A stretch of DNA of 64,000 bases from NCBI RefSeq assembly GCF_027923225.1, contig NZ_BSDI01000035.1, positions 1 through 64,000 on the forward strand, in the 5' to 3' direction. The notes under the pieces are model-generated. The model searched no databases. It saw only the letters and a list, made by a program, of their open reading frames with translations, and was not told the origin of the DNA. Shown in pieces: positions 1 through 8,487 of this stretch (its first letter is position 1; each line of letters starts with the position of its first letter). Both the position numbers and the translations under genes were made by a program. Source of the DNA: Phytohabitans aurantiacus. GTDB taxonomy: Bacteria > Actinomycetota > Actinomycetes > Mycobacteriales > Micromonosporaceae.

Positions 1-108
1 AGGGTGGCGCCCGCGGAGAGGGTGGCGCCCGCGGAGAGGGTGGCGCCCGCGGAGAGGGTGGCGCCCGCGGAGAGGGTGGCGCCCGCGGAGAGGGTGGCGC
101 CCGCGGAG
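1..108. repeat. 18-bp tandem repeat, six copies
   Basis: Six perfect head-to-tail copies of an 18-bp unit (AGGGTGGCGCCCGCGGAG) start at the first base, so the array probably continues outside the window. Because 18 is a multiple of three, the array is open in several frames. On the plus strand one frame stays open to a TAG at 158-160 and another to a TAG at 172-174, so it could be the repetitive C-terminus of a gene cut by the window edge. The sequence does not show which strand, if any, is translated. There are no spacers, so it is not a CRISPR array. Confidence 0.9.
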
Positions 109-156
109 AGGGCGAGCGGTGCGGGTGGCGGGGGTGGGGAGGCGGGCGGGGGGTGG

Positions 157-2742
157 TTAGCCGGTCGTGGTTAGGCGGTCTAGGCGGGGCATCCAGTACG
201 CGGGGTTGTGGAGGTAGAGGCTGTTGGCGCCGGCGCGAAGGTCTAGCTGGAACGTCGCTGACATCACGGTGCCCCAGCCGCCCGGGCGCAAGCTCCACGC
301 CTGCGATTGGCCGCCGTTGAGCCGCGCGTACACCGTGCGCTGTTGCTCGCCGTCGACGTAGTAGATCGTGACCGCGTACCGGCGAGCTGTCGGCGCGTTC
401 AGGGTGAACTCGATCGCGCCGCGGTCGGTGTACCCATAGGGGTTGGCACCGGTGCCCAGCCGGTGCACGATACGACCGCCGGAGGCTTCGGGCATCATCA
501 TGGGCTCGGCCGAGCCGTGCAGCCGGGCGGCTTCCGCCTCGTACGAGGTGGTCGTCGGCGGGCGGGGCGTGGGCGGGACCGCCGCCGCGCTGGTCGTCGC
601 CGGGCGAGGGGTCCGTTCGGGTGCGACGGCGCGGCCCAGTGGCGCGAGACCGGCTGCGGGAGGGGTACCCGCGACGGTTGTGACCGCTGCTGGCGACGGC
701 TCCGGTAGGAGGGCCGTGTTGACCGGTTCCGGGTCGTGCACGGGGGCCGCGGAGCGGGTGGCCCCGTTCGCGACCAGCGCCACGATGACGAACATGGCGA
801 CCGCCAACGCGATCAGGATCGCTCGCCGGGGCGGACTGGTGGGCCGGAAACGCCGGCCCCGGTAGCGGAGGCCGGACGTGGCTTTGACGATGCGGCTCGC
901 CAGTCCGCGCACGGCGGCGGCGCTGCGCAGGCCGGCCTCAGCAGCCCATGCGAGCGGGCGAGCGAGTCTGGTGCGGAGGCCGGCAGCGGCAGAGCCAACC
1001 CAACCGGCCGCGCTGGCGGAGCCGGCCCAACCGGCCGGAGCGGCAGAGCCGGCCGCGGAGGCGCCCGGGCGGGCCGGACGACGCGCCCCGGCCGAGCCGG
1101 TCGCCCGGCCGCGCGAAGCCACCGAACCACGAGAGTCCAGGGTCGCACCTGAGCCCGGCGCCGAACCGCTAGAGCCCAGGGTCGCGCCCGAGCCCGCCGC
1201 GGGACCGCTAGAGCCGAGCGGCACGCCCGCGTCTGCCGCCGGACCGCGAGAGCCCAGCGTCGCGCCCCAGACCGCGTCCGATCCACGGGAGTCCGGCGTC
1301 GTGCCCAGGGCCGCGGCCGAACCGCGGGAGCCTGACATCGCATCACCCGAGGCAGCAGCTGAAGCACCAGAGCCCCGCGTCGGGTCGACCGAGGCAGGCG
1401 TCGTACCACCCGGAGCGGCGTCGCCGGTGGTTAGGTCGGTCCAGCTTGCCGCCGAGTTGAGGCGGCCGGTGTAGCGCCGCGCACCGGCCGCACCACGCTC
1501 GGCGGCGGCATCGGCCGAGCCAGCCGAGTCACCTACGCCGCGCCGACCGGTGCCCTCAGACCAGCCACTCCCGCCACGGCGGACGGCGGACTCATGCGAC
1601 CCAGCCGACCCATCGCCGACGGCCGCGTCGCCGACACCGGGGACACCACGGTCGACGGCGGTCTCAGGCGAGCCAGCCGCATCACGGCGACCGGTGGCCT
1701 CAAGCGAGCCAGCCGCATCACGGCGACCGGTGGCCTCAAGCGAGCCAGCCGCATCACGGCGGCCGGTGGCCTCAAGCGAGCCAGTCGCGTCACTCGCGCC
1801 CAACGCGTCGTGGGCTGCGGCGGCGTCGCGCGTGGCAGAGGGGCGGCGGTCGGTGGGGGGCTTGGCGCGGTCGGTCGCCGGCTCGGGGGCGGCGGGGCCG
1901 CGGGGGCGGGTGAAGCGGCGCCAGCCGACGCCGGAGTTCTGCCGCCGGTCGGAGGCCGCGGCGGTGGACGATGCGATAGACGGTGCGATGGACGGTGCGG
2001 CCGACGAGCGGGATTGGGCGGGTGGGCGGGGGATCGCGGGGGCGGGGACGAGGCCCAGGGAGCCGAGCAGGGGCTCCACGGGCTCCAGGTCGGTGGCGCA
2101 GCGTGAACACTCCACCACGTGAGCGGCGAGCCGGTCGCGGCGGTGGGGCTCGGGGCGCCGGGCGGTGCCGCCCGCCAGCAGTGCCAAGTCTCCGCACACC
2201 GGGTCGGCCGCGAGCGCTGCCACCAACCGGCGGGCAGCGTCGAGGCGGGGCGCCATCCGGCGTACACGTGCATCTGAATCGGACGGTGAGTCGCCCGACG
2301 CGGCGGCGACCTCGGCGGGGGTCAGCTCGCCGGCTTCGGCGAGCCACCAGAGCGCGAACGTGTCGCGGTCGTGTGGCGCCAGCCACCGGAGGGCCTCGAC
2401 CAGGTGCCGCGCCTGGCCGGTCAGGCCGAGCCGCGCGACGGCGGTGGCGGCGAAGTCCGGGCCGTCGGGCCCCGCACGGCCGGGTCGGCGGGACTCGCGG
2501 ACCTGGCGGCGAGCCTCGGCCGCGAACCAGGCGCGTACCTGCTCGCCGCCGGGTGCGGTGTCTCGGAGTCGCGCGGCGAGTGCGGTGAGCGCGGGTTCGA
2601 CGTCGGAGTGCTCGACGAGGCCGCAGCCGATGATGTGGTGCGTCACTGACCAGTGGCGTTCGAGGAGCTCGTCCAGCGCGCGCCCGTTTCCGGCACGCGC
2701 GAGTCCCGCCAACCACGTATCCCGCTCGTCACGCACTGTCAT
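157..2742 (-). CDS. Membrane-anchored anti-sigma-like protein with extracellular carbohydrate-binding module
   Basis: 861 aa. The ATG at 2742 is chosen over an upstream one at 2808 because it has a G-rich ribosome binding site (GGGGGG) about seven bases before it. The N-terminal ~200 residues are helical and resemble sigma/anti-sigma cytoplasmic domains. They end in H208-x3-C212-x2-C215, the canonical zinc-binding anti-sigma motif. Then come some 400 residues of Ser/Ala/Gly-rich low complexity, including a perfect 12-residue repeat, one membrane segment at about 641-660, a Pro/Thr linker, and a C-terminal ~125-residue beta-rich module (733-861). That module starts YEAEAA and looks like a CBM35/CBM6 sugar-binding domain. 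Inference: an extracellular polysaccharide sensor that releases or holds a sigma factor, analogous in layout to clostridial RsgI proteins but not shown to be homologous. It is divergent from the XRE-cupin gene. Confidence 0.65.
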   Translation of the reverse strand: MTVRDERDTWLAGLARAGNGRALDELLERHWSVTHHIIGCGLVEHSDVEPALTALAARLRDTAPGGEQVRAWFAAEARRQVRESRRPGRAGPDGPDFAATAVARLGLTGQARHLVEALRWLAPHDRDTFALWWLAEAGELTPAEVAAASGDSPSDSDARVRRMAPRLDAARRLVAALAADPVCGDLALLAGGTARRPEPHRRDRLAAHVVECSRCATDLEPVEPLLGSLGLVPAPAIPRPPAQSRSSAAPSIAPSIASSTAAASDRRQNSGVGWRRFTRPRGPAAPEPATDRAKPPTDRRPSATRDAAAAHDALGASDATGSLEATGRRDAAGSLEATGRRDAAGSLEATGRRDAAGSPETAVDRGVPGVGDAAVGDGSAGSHESAVRRGGSGWSEGTGRRGVGDSAGSADAAAERGAAGARRYTGRLNSAASWTDLTTGDAAPGGTTPASVDPTRGSGASAAASGDAMSGSRGSAAALGTTPDSRGSDAVWGATLGSRGPAADAGVPLGSSGPAAGSGATLGSSGSAPGSGATLDSRGSVASRGRATGSAGARRPARPGASAAGSAAPAGWAGSASAAGWVGSAAAGLRTRLARPLAWAAEAGLRSAAAVRGLASRIVKATSGLRYRGRRFRPTSPPRRAILIALAVAMFVIVALVANGATRSAAPVHDPEPVNTALLPEPSPAAVTTVAGTPPAAGLAPLGRAVAPERTPRPATTSAAAVPPTPRPPTTTSYEAEAARLHGSAEPMMMPEASGGRIVHRLGTGANPYGYTDRGAIEFTLNAPTARRYAVTIYYVDGEQQRTVYARLNGGQSQAWSLRPGGWGTVMSATFQLDLRAGANSLYLHNPAYWMPRLDRLTTTG
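1679..1786. repeat. 36-bp tandem repeat inside the anti-sigma-like gene
   Basis: Three head-to-tail copies of a 36-bp unit (1679-1714, 1715-1750, 1751-1786). The first two are identical and the third has a few substitutions. On the minus strand they encode the 12-residue repeat RRDAAGSLEATG in the low-complexity linker of the membrane protein, so copy-number change would alter only linker length. Confidence 0.85.
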
Positions 2743-2796
2743 GAGTCCCCCCACACATGAAACCTGCTCATTGAATAGGCGTTCGAGGGGCTCAAA

Positions 2797-3402
2797 ATGA
2801 AACACCACTATAGTGAAAAGCCGCGTACCATAGCGGACGTGATCAATCTTCCGGAGCTGGGTGGCCGGATCCAGGCGCTGCGGAGCGAGCGCGGGATGAC
2901 CCTCCAGGAGCTCGCCGACCGGTCAAAGGTCAGCGTGAGCATGCTTTCCTCGGTCGAGCGGGCGTTGAAAGCGCCCACCGTGGTCGTGCTCGACCGGATC
3001 GCCGACGGGCTGGGAGTGTCGCTAACCCGACTGCTCGCCGACCCCGCACCCGACCGCGTCGTCGTCCGGCGGGCCGATCGGCAGGACACGGCGGCGTACC
3101 CGAGCGGCTGGCACCGCACGATCCTGTCGCCGGTGGTGCCCGGCGTGAACTTCGAGCTGGTCCGGGTCACCCTGCCGGCCGGTTGCGACGCCGGTGACTT
3201 CCCCGCGTACGCGGCCGGGTCGCACGAGTACATCGCCGTGGAGTCGGGCGAGGTGCGGGTGACGGTCGGCGACCAGGCGGTCGACCTGGCGGCCGGCGAC
3301 TCGCTGTACTTCGCGGCCGACGTGGCGCACGCGTACGCCAACCACACCGGCGAGCCAGCCACCTACTACGTCGCCGCCCTGATCAGCCGGTCGCGCACCT
3401 GA
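2797..3402 (+). CDS. XRE-family regulator with cupin sensor domain
   Basis: 201 aa. Residues about 20-78 form a helix-turn-helix of the Cro/CI (XRE) type (ERGMTLQELADRSKVSVSML). Residues about 95-198 form a small cupin barrel. Proteins of this two-domain build are cytoplasmic repressors or activators responding to small metabolites bound in the cupin; the ligand cannot be read from sequence. The ATG start is supported by GAGGGG six bases upstream. A GTG at 2839 is an alternative but has no good ribosome binding site. The gene is divergent from the anti-sigma-like membrane protein, so it may control itself and that neighbour. A strong hairpin lies just after the stop. Confidence 0.85.
   Translation: MKHHYSEKPRTIADVINLPELGGRIQALRSERGMTLQELADRSKVSVSMLSSVERALKAPTVVVLDRIADGLGVSLTRLLADPAPDRVVVRRADRQDTAAYPSGWHRTILSPVVPGVNFELVRVTLPAGCDAGDFPAYAAGSHEYIAVESGEVRVTVGDQAVDLAAGDSLYFAADVAHAYANHTGEPATYYVAALISRSRT
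2806..2815. promoter_or_regulatory. Palindrome CACTATAGTG at the XRE-cupin start
   Basis: A perfect 10-bp palindrome containing TATAGT lies at codons 4-7 of the XRE-cupin gene and in the 54-bp divergent region before the anti-sigma-like gene. It is a plausible autoregulatory operator or part of a promoter. No convincing -35 box sits at the right distance on either strand, so the role is a guess. Confidence 0.35.
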
Positions 3403-3409
3403 CACTGTC

Positions 3410-3440
3410 GGGCGCCAGCTCCCCCGTTGAGCTGGCGCCC
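3410..3440. terminator. Hairpin terminator after XRE-cupin gene
   Basis: A perfect 12-bp inverted repeat (arms 3410-3421 and 3429-3440, GGGCGCCAGCTC with its complement) with a 7-base loop begins 7 bases after the stop codon. There is no T-run, as is common for actinomycete terminators. Confidence 0.7.
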
Positions 3441-3488
3441 CAACGGGTAACAGCGTGCCGCATGCGGGTAGTTCGTAGAGTTGTCGAA

Positions 3489-6257
3489 ATGTTGTCGGCG
3501 GAGTTTCGGCTGTTGGGCCCGACCGAGGTCTGGGCGGCGGACCGGACCGTCGACATCGGACCGCCACAGCGCCGCGCCGTACTGGCGGCCCTTCTCGTCG
3601 ACGCGGGCCAGCCGGTGACGCTGGAGACGCTGAGCGGCCGGGTGTGGGACGGCGAGCAGCCAGACGGGGCCCGCCGCGCCTTGCACGCCCACCTGGCGCG
3701 CCTGCGCAAGGCGCTTGACGGGCTGGACGCCGAGCTCGTTCGCCGCTCCGGCGGCTACCTGCTGGAGATCTCGCCCGACCGGGTCGACCTGCACCGGTTC
3801 CGCCGGATGGCCGCCGCCGCGCGCGACGCCGGGGGCGCCGAACAGGTACGCCTGCTGCGCGACGCGCTGGACCAGTGGCGCGGCGAGCCGCTGGCCGACC
3901 TGACCGGGGGCTGGGTCCGCCGGTCCCGCGAGCTCTGGCACCGGGAACGGCTGGACGCCGCCGTGCGGTGGGCCACCGTCGAGCTGCGGCTGCACGGCCC
4001 GGACCAGGTCATCGGCCGCGTCCGGGAGCTGCTGCACGAGTACCCGCTCGCGGAACCGCTGTCGGCGACGCTGATCCGGGCCCTCGCTATGGCGGGCCGG
4101 GCGGCCGAGGCCCTGGACTGGTACGCGGCCACCCGTGCCAGGCTGGTCGAGGAGCTGGGCACCGAACCGGGCCGGGAACTCCAGGAGCTGCACCGGGAGC
4201 TGCTGCACGGCGAGTCCTCGGCCCCGCGCACGGCGGTACCGCTCGCCGCTCAGCTGCCTATGGACGTGCGCGGCTTCGCCGGCCGGGGCGAGCAGCTCGC
4301 GCGCCTCGACGACCTGCTGGCCGGTACCGCGCGGGAGCCCACCGCCGTCGTCGTCTCTGCGGTCTCCGGCACTGCCGGCGTCGGCAAGACGGCTCTGGCT
4401 GTGCACTGGGCGCACCGGGCGGCCGACCGGTTCCCGGACGGGCAGCTCTACGTCAACCTGCGCGGCTTCGACCCGGCGGGTGCGATCATGAGTCCCGCCG
4501 AGGCGGTACGCGGCTTCCTCGACGCCCTCGGCGTGCCCGCCCGGCGGGTACCCACCGGGATCGACGCCCAGGCCGCCCTGTACCGCAGCCTGCTCGCCGG
4601 CCGCCGCATGCTGGTACTGCTCGACAACGCCCGCGACGCCGCACAGGTACGGCCGCTGCTGCCCGGGGCACAGGGCTGCGCCGTCCTGGTGACCAGCCGG
4701 AACCGGTTGCACGGGCTGGTGGCGGCCGAGGGCGCGCTCCCGCTGACCCTCGATGTGCTGTCCACATCGGACGCCCGCGAGCTGCTGGCCGGCCGGCTCG
4801 GTGCCGAGCGGGTCGCCGCCGAACCCGGCCCGGTCGAGGAGATCGTCACCCGGTGCGCCCGGCTGCCGCTCGCGCTGTCCATTGTGGCCGCCCGCGCCGC
4901 CGGCCAGCCCGACACTCCACTCGCGACGCTCGCCGCCGAGCTGCGCGCCGCCGGTGGCAGCCTCGACGCGTTCCGCGCCGACGAAGACGACGCGCGCACC
5001 GACGTACGCGCGGTGTTCTCCTGGTCGTACCGGACACTGTCGACAGACGCGGCGCGCCTGTTCCGCCTGCTCGGCCTGCACTCCGGCCCGGACGTGTCGG
5101 CGCCGGCGGCGGCGAGCCTGGCGGGTGAACCGCTCGCACGAGTGCGGGCACACCTCGACGAGCTGACCCGGGCACACCTGGTCGCCGAGCACGCCCCTGG
5201 CCGGTACTCGCTCCACGACCTGCTGCTCGCGTACGCCGGGGAGCTGGCTCGGGCGGAGGAGCCGGAGGCCGACCGGCGCGCGGCGATCAGCCGCCTGCTC
5301 GACCACTACCTGCACACCGCACACCGGGGCGCGCTGCTGCTGTACCCGCGCCGGCACCCGATCGTCCTCGCCGACCCGGCGCCGGGCGTGACGCCCGAAG
5401 AGCTGGCCGACCACCGGCTGGCCTTGGCGTGGTTCGCCGCCGAGCACCACGTGCTCCTGTCCATGGTGGAGCTGGCCGCGGCGGGCGGGTTCGAGCGGCG
5501 CGCGTGGCAGCTCGCCTGGACGCTGTGGGACTTCCTGGACCGGCGGGGCCACTGGCACGACCTCGTCGCCGTCCAGCACACCGCACTCGCAGCGGCCGAG
5601 CGCACCGGCGACCTCCCGGGGCAGGCACACGGGCACCACGGGCTCGGGTTCGGGTACGACCTCGTGGGGCGCAGCGACGACGCCCTGCGGCACCTGGATC
5701 GCGCGGCTGGGTTCTTCGGCGCGCTGGGTGACCACGCCGGGCAGGCCAACGTCGAGCTGAGCATCTGCAGTGGACTGGCCGGCGCCGACCAGCTGGCCGA
5801 GGCGACCCGCGCGGCGGAGCGGGCACTCGACCTGTACCGGGCCGCCGGTCACAGGTTCGGGCAGGCGGGCTCGCTCAACAACATCGGCCTGCTCAACACG
5901 ATGATCGGCAACCACGAGCCGGCGCTGCCGTACTGCGAGCAGGCGCTGAGCCTGTACGAGGAGCTCGACGACAGGCACGGCCAGGCGACCACCTGGGACA
6001 GCCTCGGCTCGATCCGGCACAACCTCGGCGACCACGCCGCGGCGGTCGACTGCTACGAGCGGTCGCTGGCGATCTTCCGCGATTTCGGCGACCGGCACGA
6101 GGAGGCGAACACGCTCGTCAACCTGGGCGAGACCCAGCTCGCCGCCGGCCAGCCCGAAGCCGCCCGCCGCACGTGGCGACTGGCTCTGGACATCCTCGAC
6201 GAATTGGGCCACCCCAACGCCAGCGAGGTCCGCGCCAGGCTCAAGCAGATTGCGTAA
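3489..6257 (+). CDS. AfsR/SARP-type transcriptional regulator (winged helix-BTAD-NB-ARC-TPR)
   Basis: 922 aa from the ATG at 3489. An in-frame ATG at 3462 would add nine residues; neither has a strong ribosome binding site, and 3489 places the family's usual EFRLLGP start near residue 4. Order of parts: OmpR-type winged helix (~1-90), bacterial transcriptional activation domain (~95-245), NTPase of the NB-ARC/STAND class with P-loop GTAGVGKT at about 294-301, then TPR repeats over roughly 600-915. Family members such as AfsR activate secondary-metabolite or developmental genes, with the NTPase acting as an ATP switch. No biosynthetic cluster is visible nearby, so the target is unknown. Confidence 0.88.
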   Translation: MLSAEFRLLGPTEVWAADRTVDIGPPQRRAVLAALLVDAGQPVTLETLSGRVWDGEQPDGARRALHAHLARLRKALDGLDAELVRRSGGYLLEISPDRVDLHRFRRMAAAARDAGGAEQVRLLRDALDQWRGEPLADLTGGWVRRSRELWHRERLDAAVRWATVELRLHGPDQVIGRVRELLHEYPLAEPLSATLIRALAMAGRAAEALDWYAATRARLVEELGTEPGRELQELHRELLHGESSAPRTAVPLAAQLPMDVRGFAGRGEQLARLDDLLAGTAREPTAVVVSAVSGTAGVGKTALAVHWAHRAADRFPDGQLYVNLRGFDPAGAIMSPAEAVRGFLDALGVPARRVPTGIDAQAALYRSLLAGRRMLVLLDNARDAAQVRPLLPGAQGCAVLVTSRNRLHGLVAAEGALPLTLDVLSTSDARELLAGRLGAERVAAEPGPVEEIVTRCARLPLALSIVAARAAGQPDTPLATLAAELRAAGGSLDAFRADEDDARTDVRAVFSWSYRTLSTDAARLFRLLGLHSGPDVSAPAAASLAGEPLARVRAHLDELTRAHLVAEHAPGRYSLHDLLLAYAGELARAEEPEADRRAAISRLLDHYLHTAHRGALLLYPRRHPIVLADPAPGVTPEELADHRLALAWFAAEHHVLLSMVELAAAGGFERRAWQLAWTLWDFLDRRGHWHDLVAVQHTALAAAERTGDLPGQAHGHHGLGFGYDLVGRSDDALRHLDRAAGFFGALGDHAGQANVELSICSGLAGADQLAEATRAAERALDLYRAAGHRFGQAGSLNNIGLLNTMIGNHEPALPYCEQALSLYEELDDRHGQATTWDSLGSIRHNLGDHAAAVDCYERSLAIFRDFGDRHEEANTLVNLGETQLAAGQPEAARRTWRLALDILDELGHPNASEVRARLKQIA

Positions 6258-6338
6258 TTTCACGGAGGCGGCGGCGGGCACACTCCGTCACACTGGGGAC
6301 ACCTTTGGTCGTCGTCCACCCCCGTGGCGACACGAGGG

Positions 6339-6370
6339 AGTCGCCGCCGGTCTGAGCACCGGCGGCGACT
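6339..6370. terminator. Bidirectional hairpin terminator
   Basis: A perfect 13-bp inverted repeat (6339-6351 and 6358-6370) with a 6-base loop sits between two convergent genes. It ends one base short of the OsmC stop codon and lies 82 bases after the AfsR-like stop, so it can serve both. Confidence 0.75.
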
Positions 6371-6371
6371 G

Positions 6372-6797
6372 TCAGTTCACCTTCGTGTCGACCGGCGTGC
6401 CAGCCTCGATCGTGCGGGAGACGGTGCAGAGGCGGTCGTGTGACATCTTCGCCGCGCGGGGCAGCATCTCCCGGGCAGCGTCGCCGGCCTCGCCTTCGGG
6501 GAACGCCACGCTCAGCTCCACGACCAGGTTGACGAGGCGGTTTCCGCCGCTCTCGTCGCGCACCTTGTCGGCCGTCACCCGCACCTCGAACCGCTCCGGC
6601 TCGGCGCGCTTGCTGACGATGTGATCGACGTCGGCGCCGGTGCATCCGCCGAGCGCGGCGAGCAGCAGCTCGACCGGTGTGAAGTCGGGGCCGTCGCTGG
6701 AGCCGATGGTGATGGTGCCGCCGCGGGCGTTCCGCACCTCGTACCGGCCAAGGCTCGCGCGTTCGATGGACACGGATCGCAGGGTCTCGCCACTCAT
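6372..6797 (-). CDS. OsmC family peroxiredoxin-like protein
   Basis: 141 aa, the usual length for the OsmC/Ohr fold. The first redox cysteine lies in LGGCTG (C52) after the conserved helix (TPVELLLAALG), and the second in DRLCTVSRTIEAG near residue 122. Proteins of this family reduce organic hydroperoxides in the cytoplasm using the two cysteines. The subgroup (OsmC, Ohr or YhfA-like) cannot be settled by eye. The gene diverges from the reductase gene with only 31 bp between starts, so the promoters overlap. Confidence 0.88.
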   Translation of the reverse strand: MSGETLRSVSIERASLGRYEVRNARGGTITIGSSDGPDFTPVELLLAALGGCTGADVDHIVSKRAEPERFEVRVTADKVRDESGGNRLVNLVVELSVAFPEGEAGDAAREMLPRAAKMSHDRLCTVSRTIEAGTPVDTKVN

Positions 6798-6828
6798 GAT
6801 CTAAACGTACCGCCGCTACCATCCGGTG

Positions 6829-7977
6829 ATGGCGGAGCGGGAGTTCGATGTGGTGCTCTTCGGGGCGACCGGATTTACCGGCACACTGGTCGCCGAGTAT
6901 CTGGCGGAGCGGCGGCCGGCAGGTACCCGATGGGCGGTTGCCGGCCGCGATGCCGCACGGCTGCGGGCGTTGCGCGATCGCGTCGGTGAGGTTGGGGTCG
7001 TCGAGGCCGACGTGAGCGACGCCGCCGCCATGCGGCGGCTCGCGGAGTCGGCCCGGGTGGTCATCACGACCGTCGGCCCTTATATCCGGTACGGGGAGCC
7101 GCTGGTCGCCGCCTGTGCCGCGGCCGGCACCGACTATGTCGACCTGACCGGCGAGCCCGAGTTTGTCGACCGGATGTACCTGGCGCACCACGCCACCGCC
7201 GAGCGCACCGGCGCCCGGATCGTGCACGCCTGCGGATTCGACGCGATCCCGGCCGACCTGGGCGCGCACTACACGGTGGGGCAGATGCCTGAAGACGTGC
7301 CGATCCGGATGCGCGGTTACCTGACCGCGAGCGGCCGGCCGTCCGGCGGCACGTTCGACACGGTACTGACCAACTTCGCGCGCTCCAGGCAGGCGGCACA
7401 GGCGCACCGGGAGCGGCGGCGGTTGGAGCCGGCCGACCGGTCCCGCCGGGTGCGCGGCGATGCCGGGCGGCCCGGGTACGACAAGGCGATCGGCCGGTGG
7501 GTGCTGCCGCTGCCGACGATCGATCCGCAGATCGTGGTGCGCTCGGCGCGGGCGCTGCCCCGCTACGGGCCGGACTTCTCGTACGGGCACTTCGCCGCCC
7601 TGCGGAATCCGCTGGTCCTGGGCGGCATCGCGGCCGGCGCCGCCGGTGCGATGGTGCTCGCCAAGGCCGGTCCGACCCGGCGCGCGCTGCGGCGCCTCGT
7701 CCCGACCGGCTCGGGGCCGAGCCCGGAGCGGCAGGCGCGGTCGTGGTTCCGGGTGCGGTTCGTGGCCGAGAGCGGTGGCCATCGGGTGGTCACCGAGGTG
7801 ACCGGCGGCGACCCGGGGTACGGGCAGACGTCGAAGATGCTCGCCGAGTCCGCCCTGTGCCTGGCGCACGACCAGCTCCCGGAGACGGCCGGGCAGGTCA
7901 CCACGGCGGTCGCGATGGGCGACGCGCTGCGCGCCCGACTATCGAACGCGGGCATGACCTTCCGGGTGGTCTCGTGA
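6829..7977 (+). CDS. Saccharopine dehydrogenase-like NAD(P) oxidoreductase (trans-acting enoyl reductase family)
   Basis: 382 aa. The Rossmann glycine motif GATGFTG is at residues ~11-17, followed by the family pattern of a short-loop nucleotide domain and a C-terminal dimerisation/substrate region. A hydrophobic segment near 265-285 (LGGIAAGAAGAMVLA) is shared by the mycobacterial relatives that act as trans enoyl reductases in lipid assembly. The substrate here is unknown. A GTG sits directly before the chosen ATG. The stop overlaps the start of the MarR gene by four bases (GTGA), so the two are translationally coupled. Confidence 0.8.
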   Translation: MAEREFDVVLFGATGFTGTLVAEYLAERRPAGTRWAVAGRDAARLRALRDRVGEVGVVEADVSDAAAMRRLAESARVVITTVGPYIRYGEPLVAACAAAGTDYVDLTGEPEFVDRMYLAHHATAERTGARIVHACGFDAIPADLGAHYTVGQMPEDVPIRMRGYLTASGRPSGGTFDTVLTNFARSRQAAQAHRERRRLEPADRSRRVRGDAGRPGYDKAIGRWVLPLPTIDPQIVVRSARALPRYGPDFSYGHFAALRNPLVLGGIAAGAAGAMVLAKAGPTRRALRRLVPTGSGPSPERQARSWFRVRFVAESGGHRVVTEVTGGDPGYGQTSKMLAESALCLAHDQLPETAGQVTTAVAMGDALRARLSNAGMTFRVVS

Positions 7978-8438
7978 CGGATGAGCTCGACAGCAGTCTG
8001 TGGCGGCCGCTGCGGGTACTGCTGGAGGCGATGGACCGCGACATCGCCGCCCTGTACGAGGAGGCCGGTCTCGCGGAGGTGCGCACCCGGTTCGTCGGGC
8101 CGCTCATCCAGCTCGGCCGGCACGGCCCGATGTCCATCCGCGAGCTGGCCACGCGCGTCGAGGTGACCCACTCCGCGATGAGCCAGACGGTCGCGGCGAT
8201 GCGGGCGGCGGGGCTGGTCGAGAGCGCCGCCGGCTCCGACGGGCGGACCCGGCGGGTACAGCCGACCCAGCGCGGACGCGAGGTCCTGCCGTTCCTGGAG
8301 GCGGAGTGGCACGCGACCGAGGCGACGGTCGGCGAGCTGGACGCCGCGCTCCCGTACCCGCTGACCCGCGTGGTCGCGGACCTGGAGGCCCTGTTGCGGG
8401 AGCGCCCGTTCCGGGACCGCCTCCGCGCTCACCTGTGA
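7974..8438 (+). CDS. MarR family transcriptional regulator
   Basis: 154 aa from a GTG that overlaps the upstream TGA. It has a winged-helix DNA-binding core (SIRELATRVEVTHSAMSQTV, then the wing SDGRTRRVQPTQRGREVL) flanked by dimerisation helices, the standard MarR layout. Such proteins repress nearby genes until a small aromatic or oxidant ligand binds. Because it is coupled to the reductase and faces the MFS exporter across a shared terminator, one or both are likely targets (inference). Confidence 0.87.
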   Translation: MTDELDSSLWRPLRVLLEAMDRDIAALYEEAGLAEVRTRFVGPLIQLGRHGPMSIRELATRVEVTHSAMSQTVAAMRAAGLVESAAGSDGRTRRVQPTQRGREVLPFLEAEWHATEATVGELDAALPYPLTRVVADLEALLRERPFRDRLRAHL

Positions 8439-8487
8439 TCAGGGCGTCCCTCAAGTCGCCCTAACGACTTCAGGGACGCCCTGATCA
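8436..8487. terminator. Shared bidirectional terminator containing both stop codons
   Basis: A 23-bp inverted repeat with one mismatch (arms 8436-8458 and 8465-8487, loop CCCTAA). The outer TGA on each strand is the stop codon of the MarR gene (8436-8438) and of the MFS gene (8485-8487). The two convergent genes therefore end exactly at the base of one hairpin. Confidence 0.85.

Noticed and set aside
1..108. CRISPR array
   Set aside because: Units are only 18 bp with no spacers; no Cas genes in the window despite the TPR-CHAT protein.
3366..6281. 971-codon open frame antisense to the AfsR-like regulator
   Set aside because: It mirrors a gene with clear domains; the product has no recognisable motif and the open frame follows from third-position GC bias.
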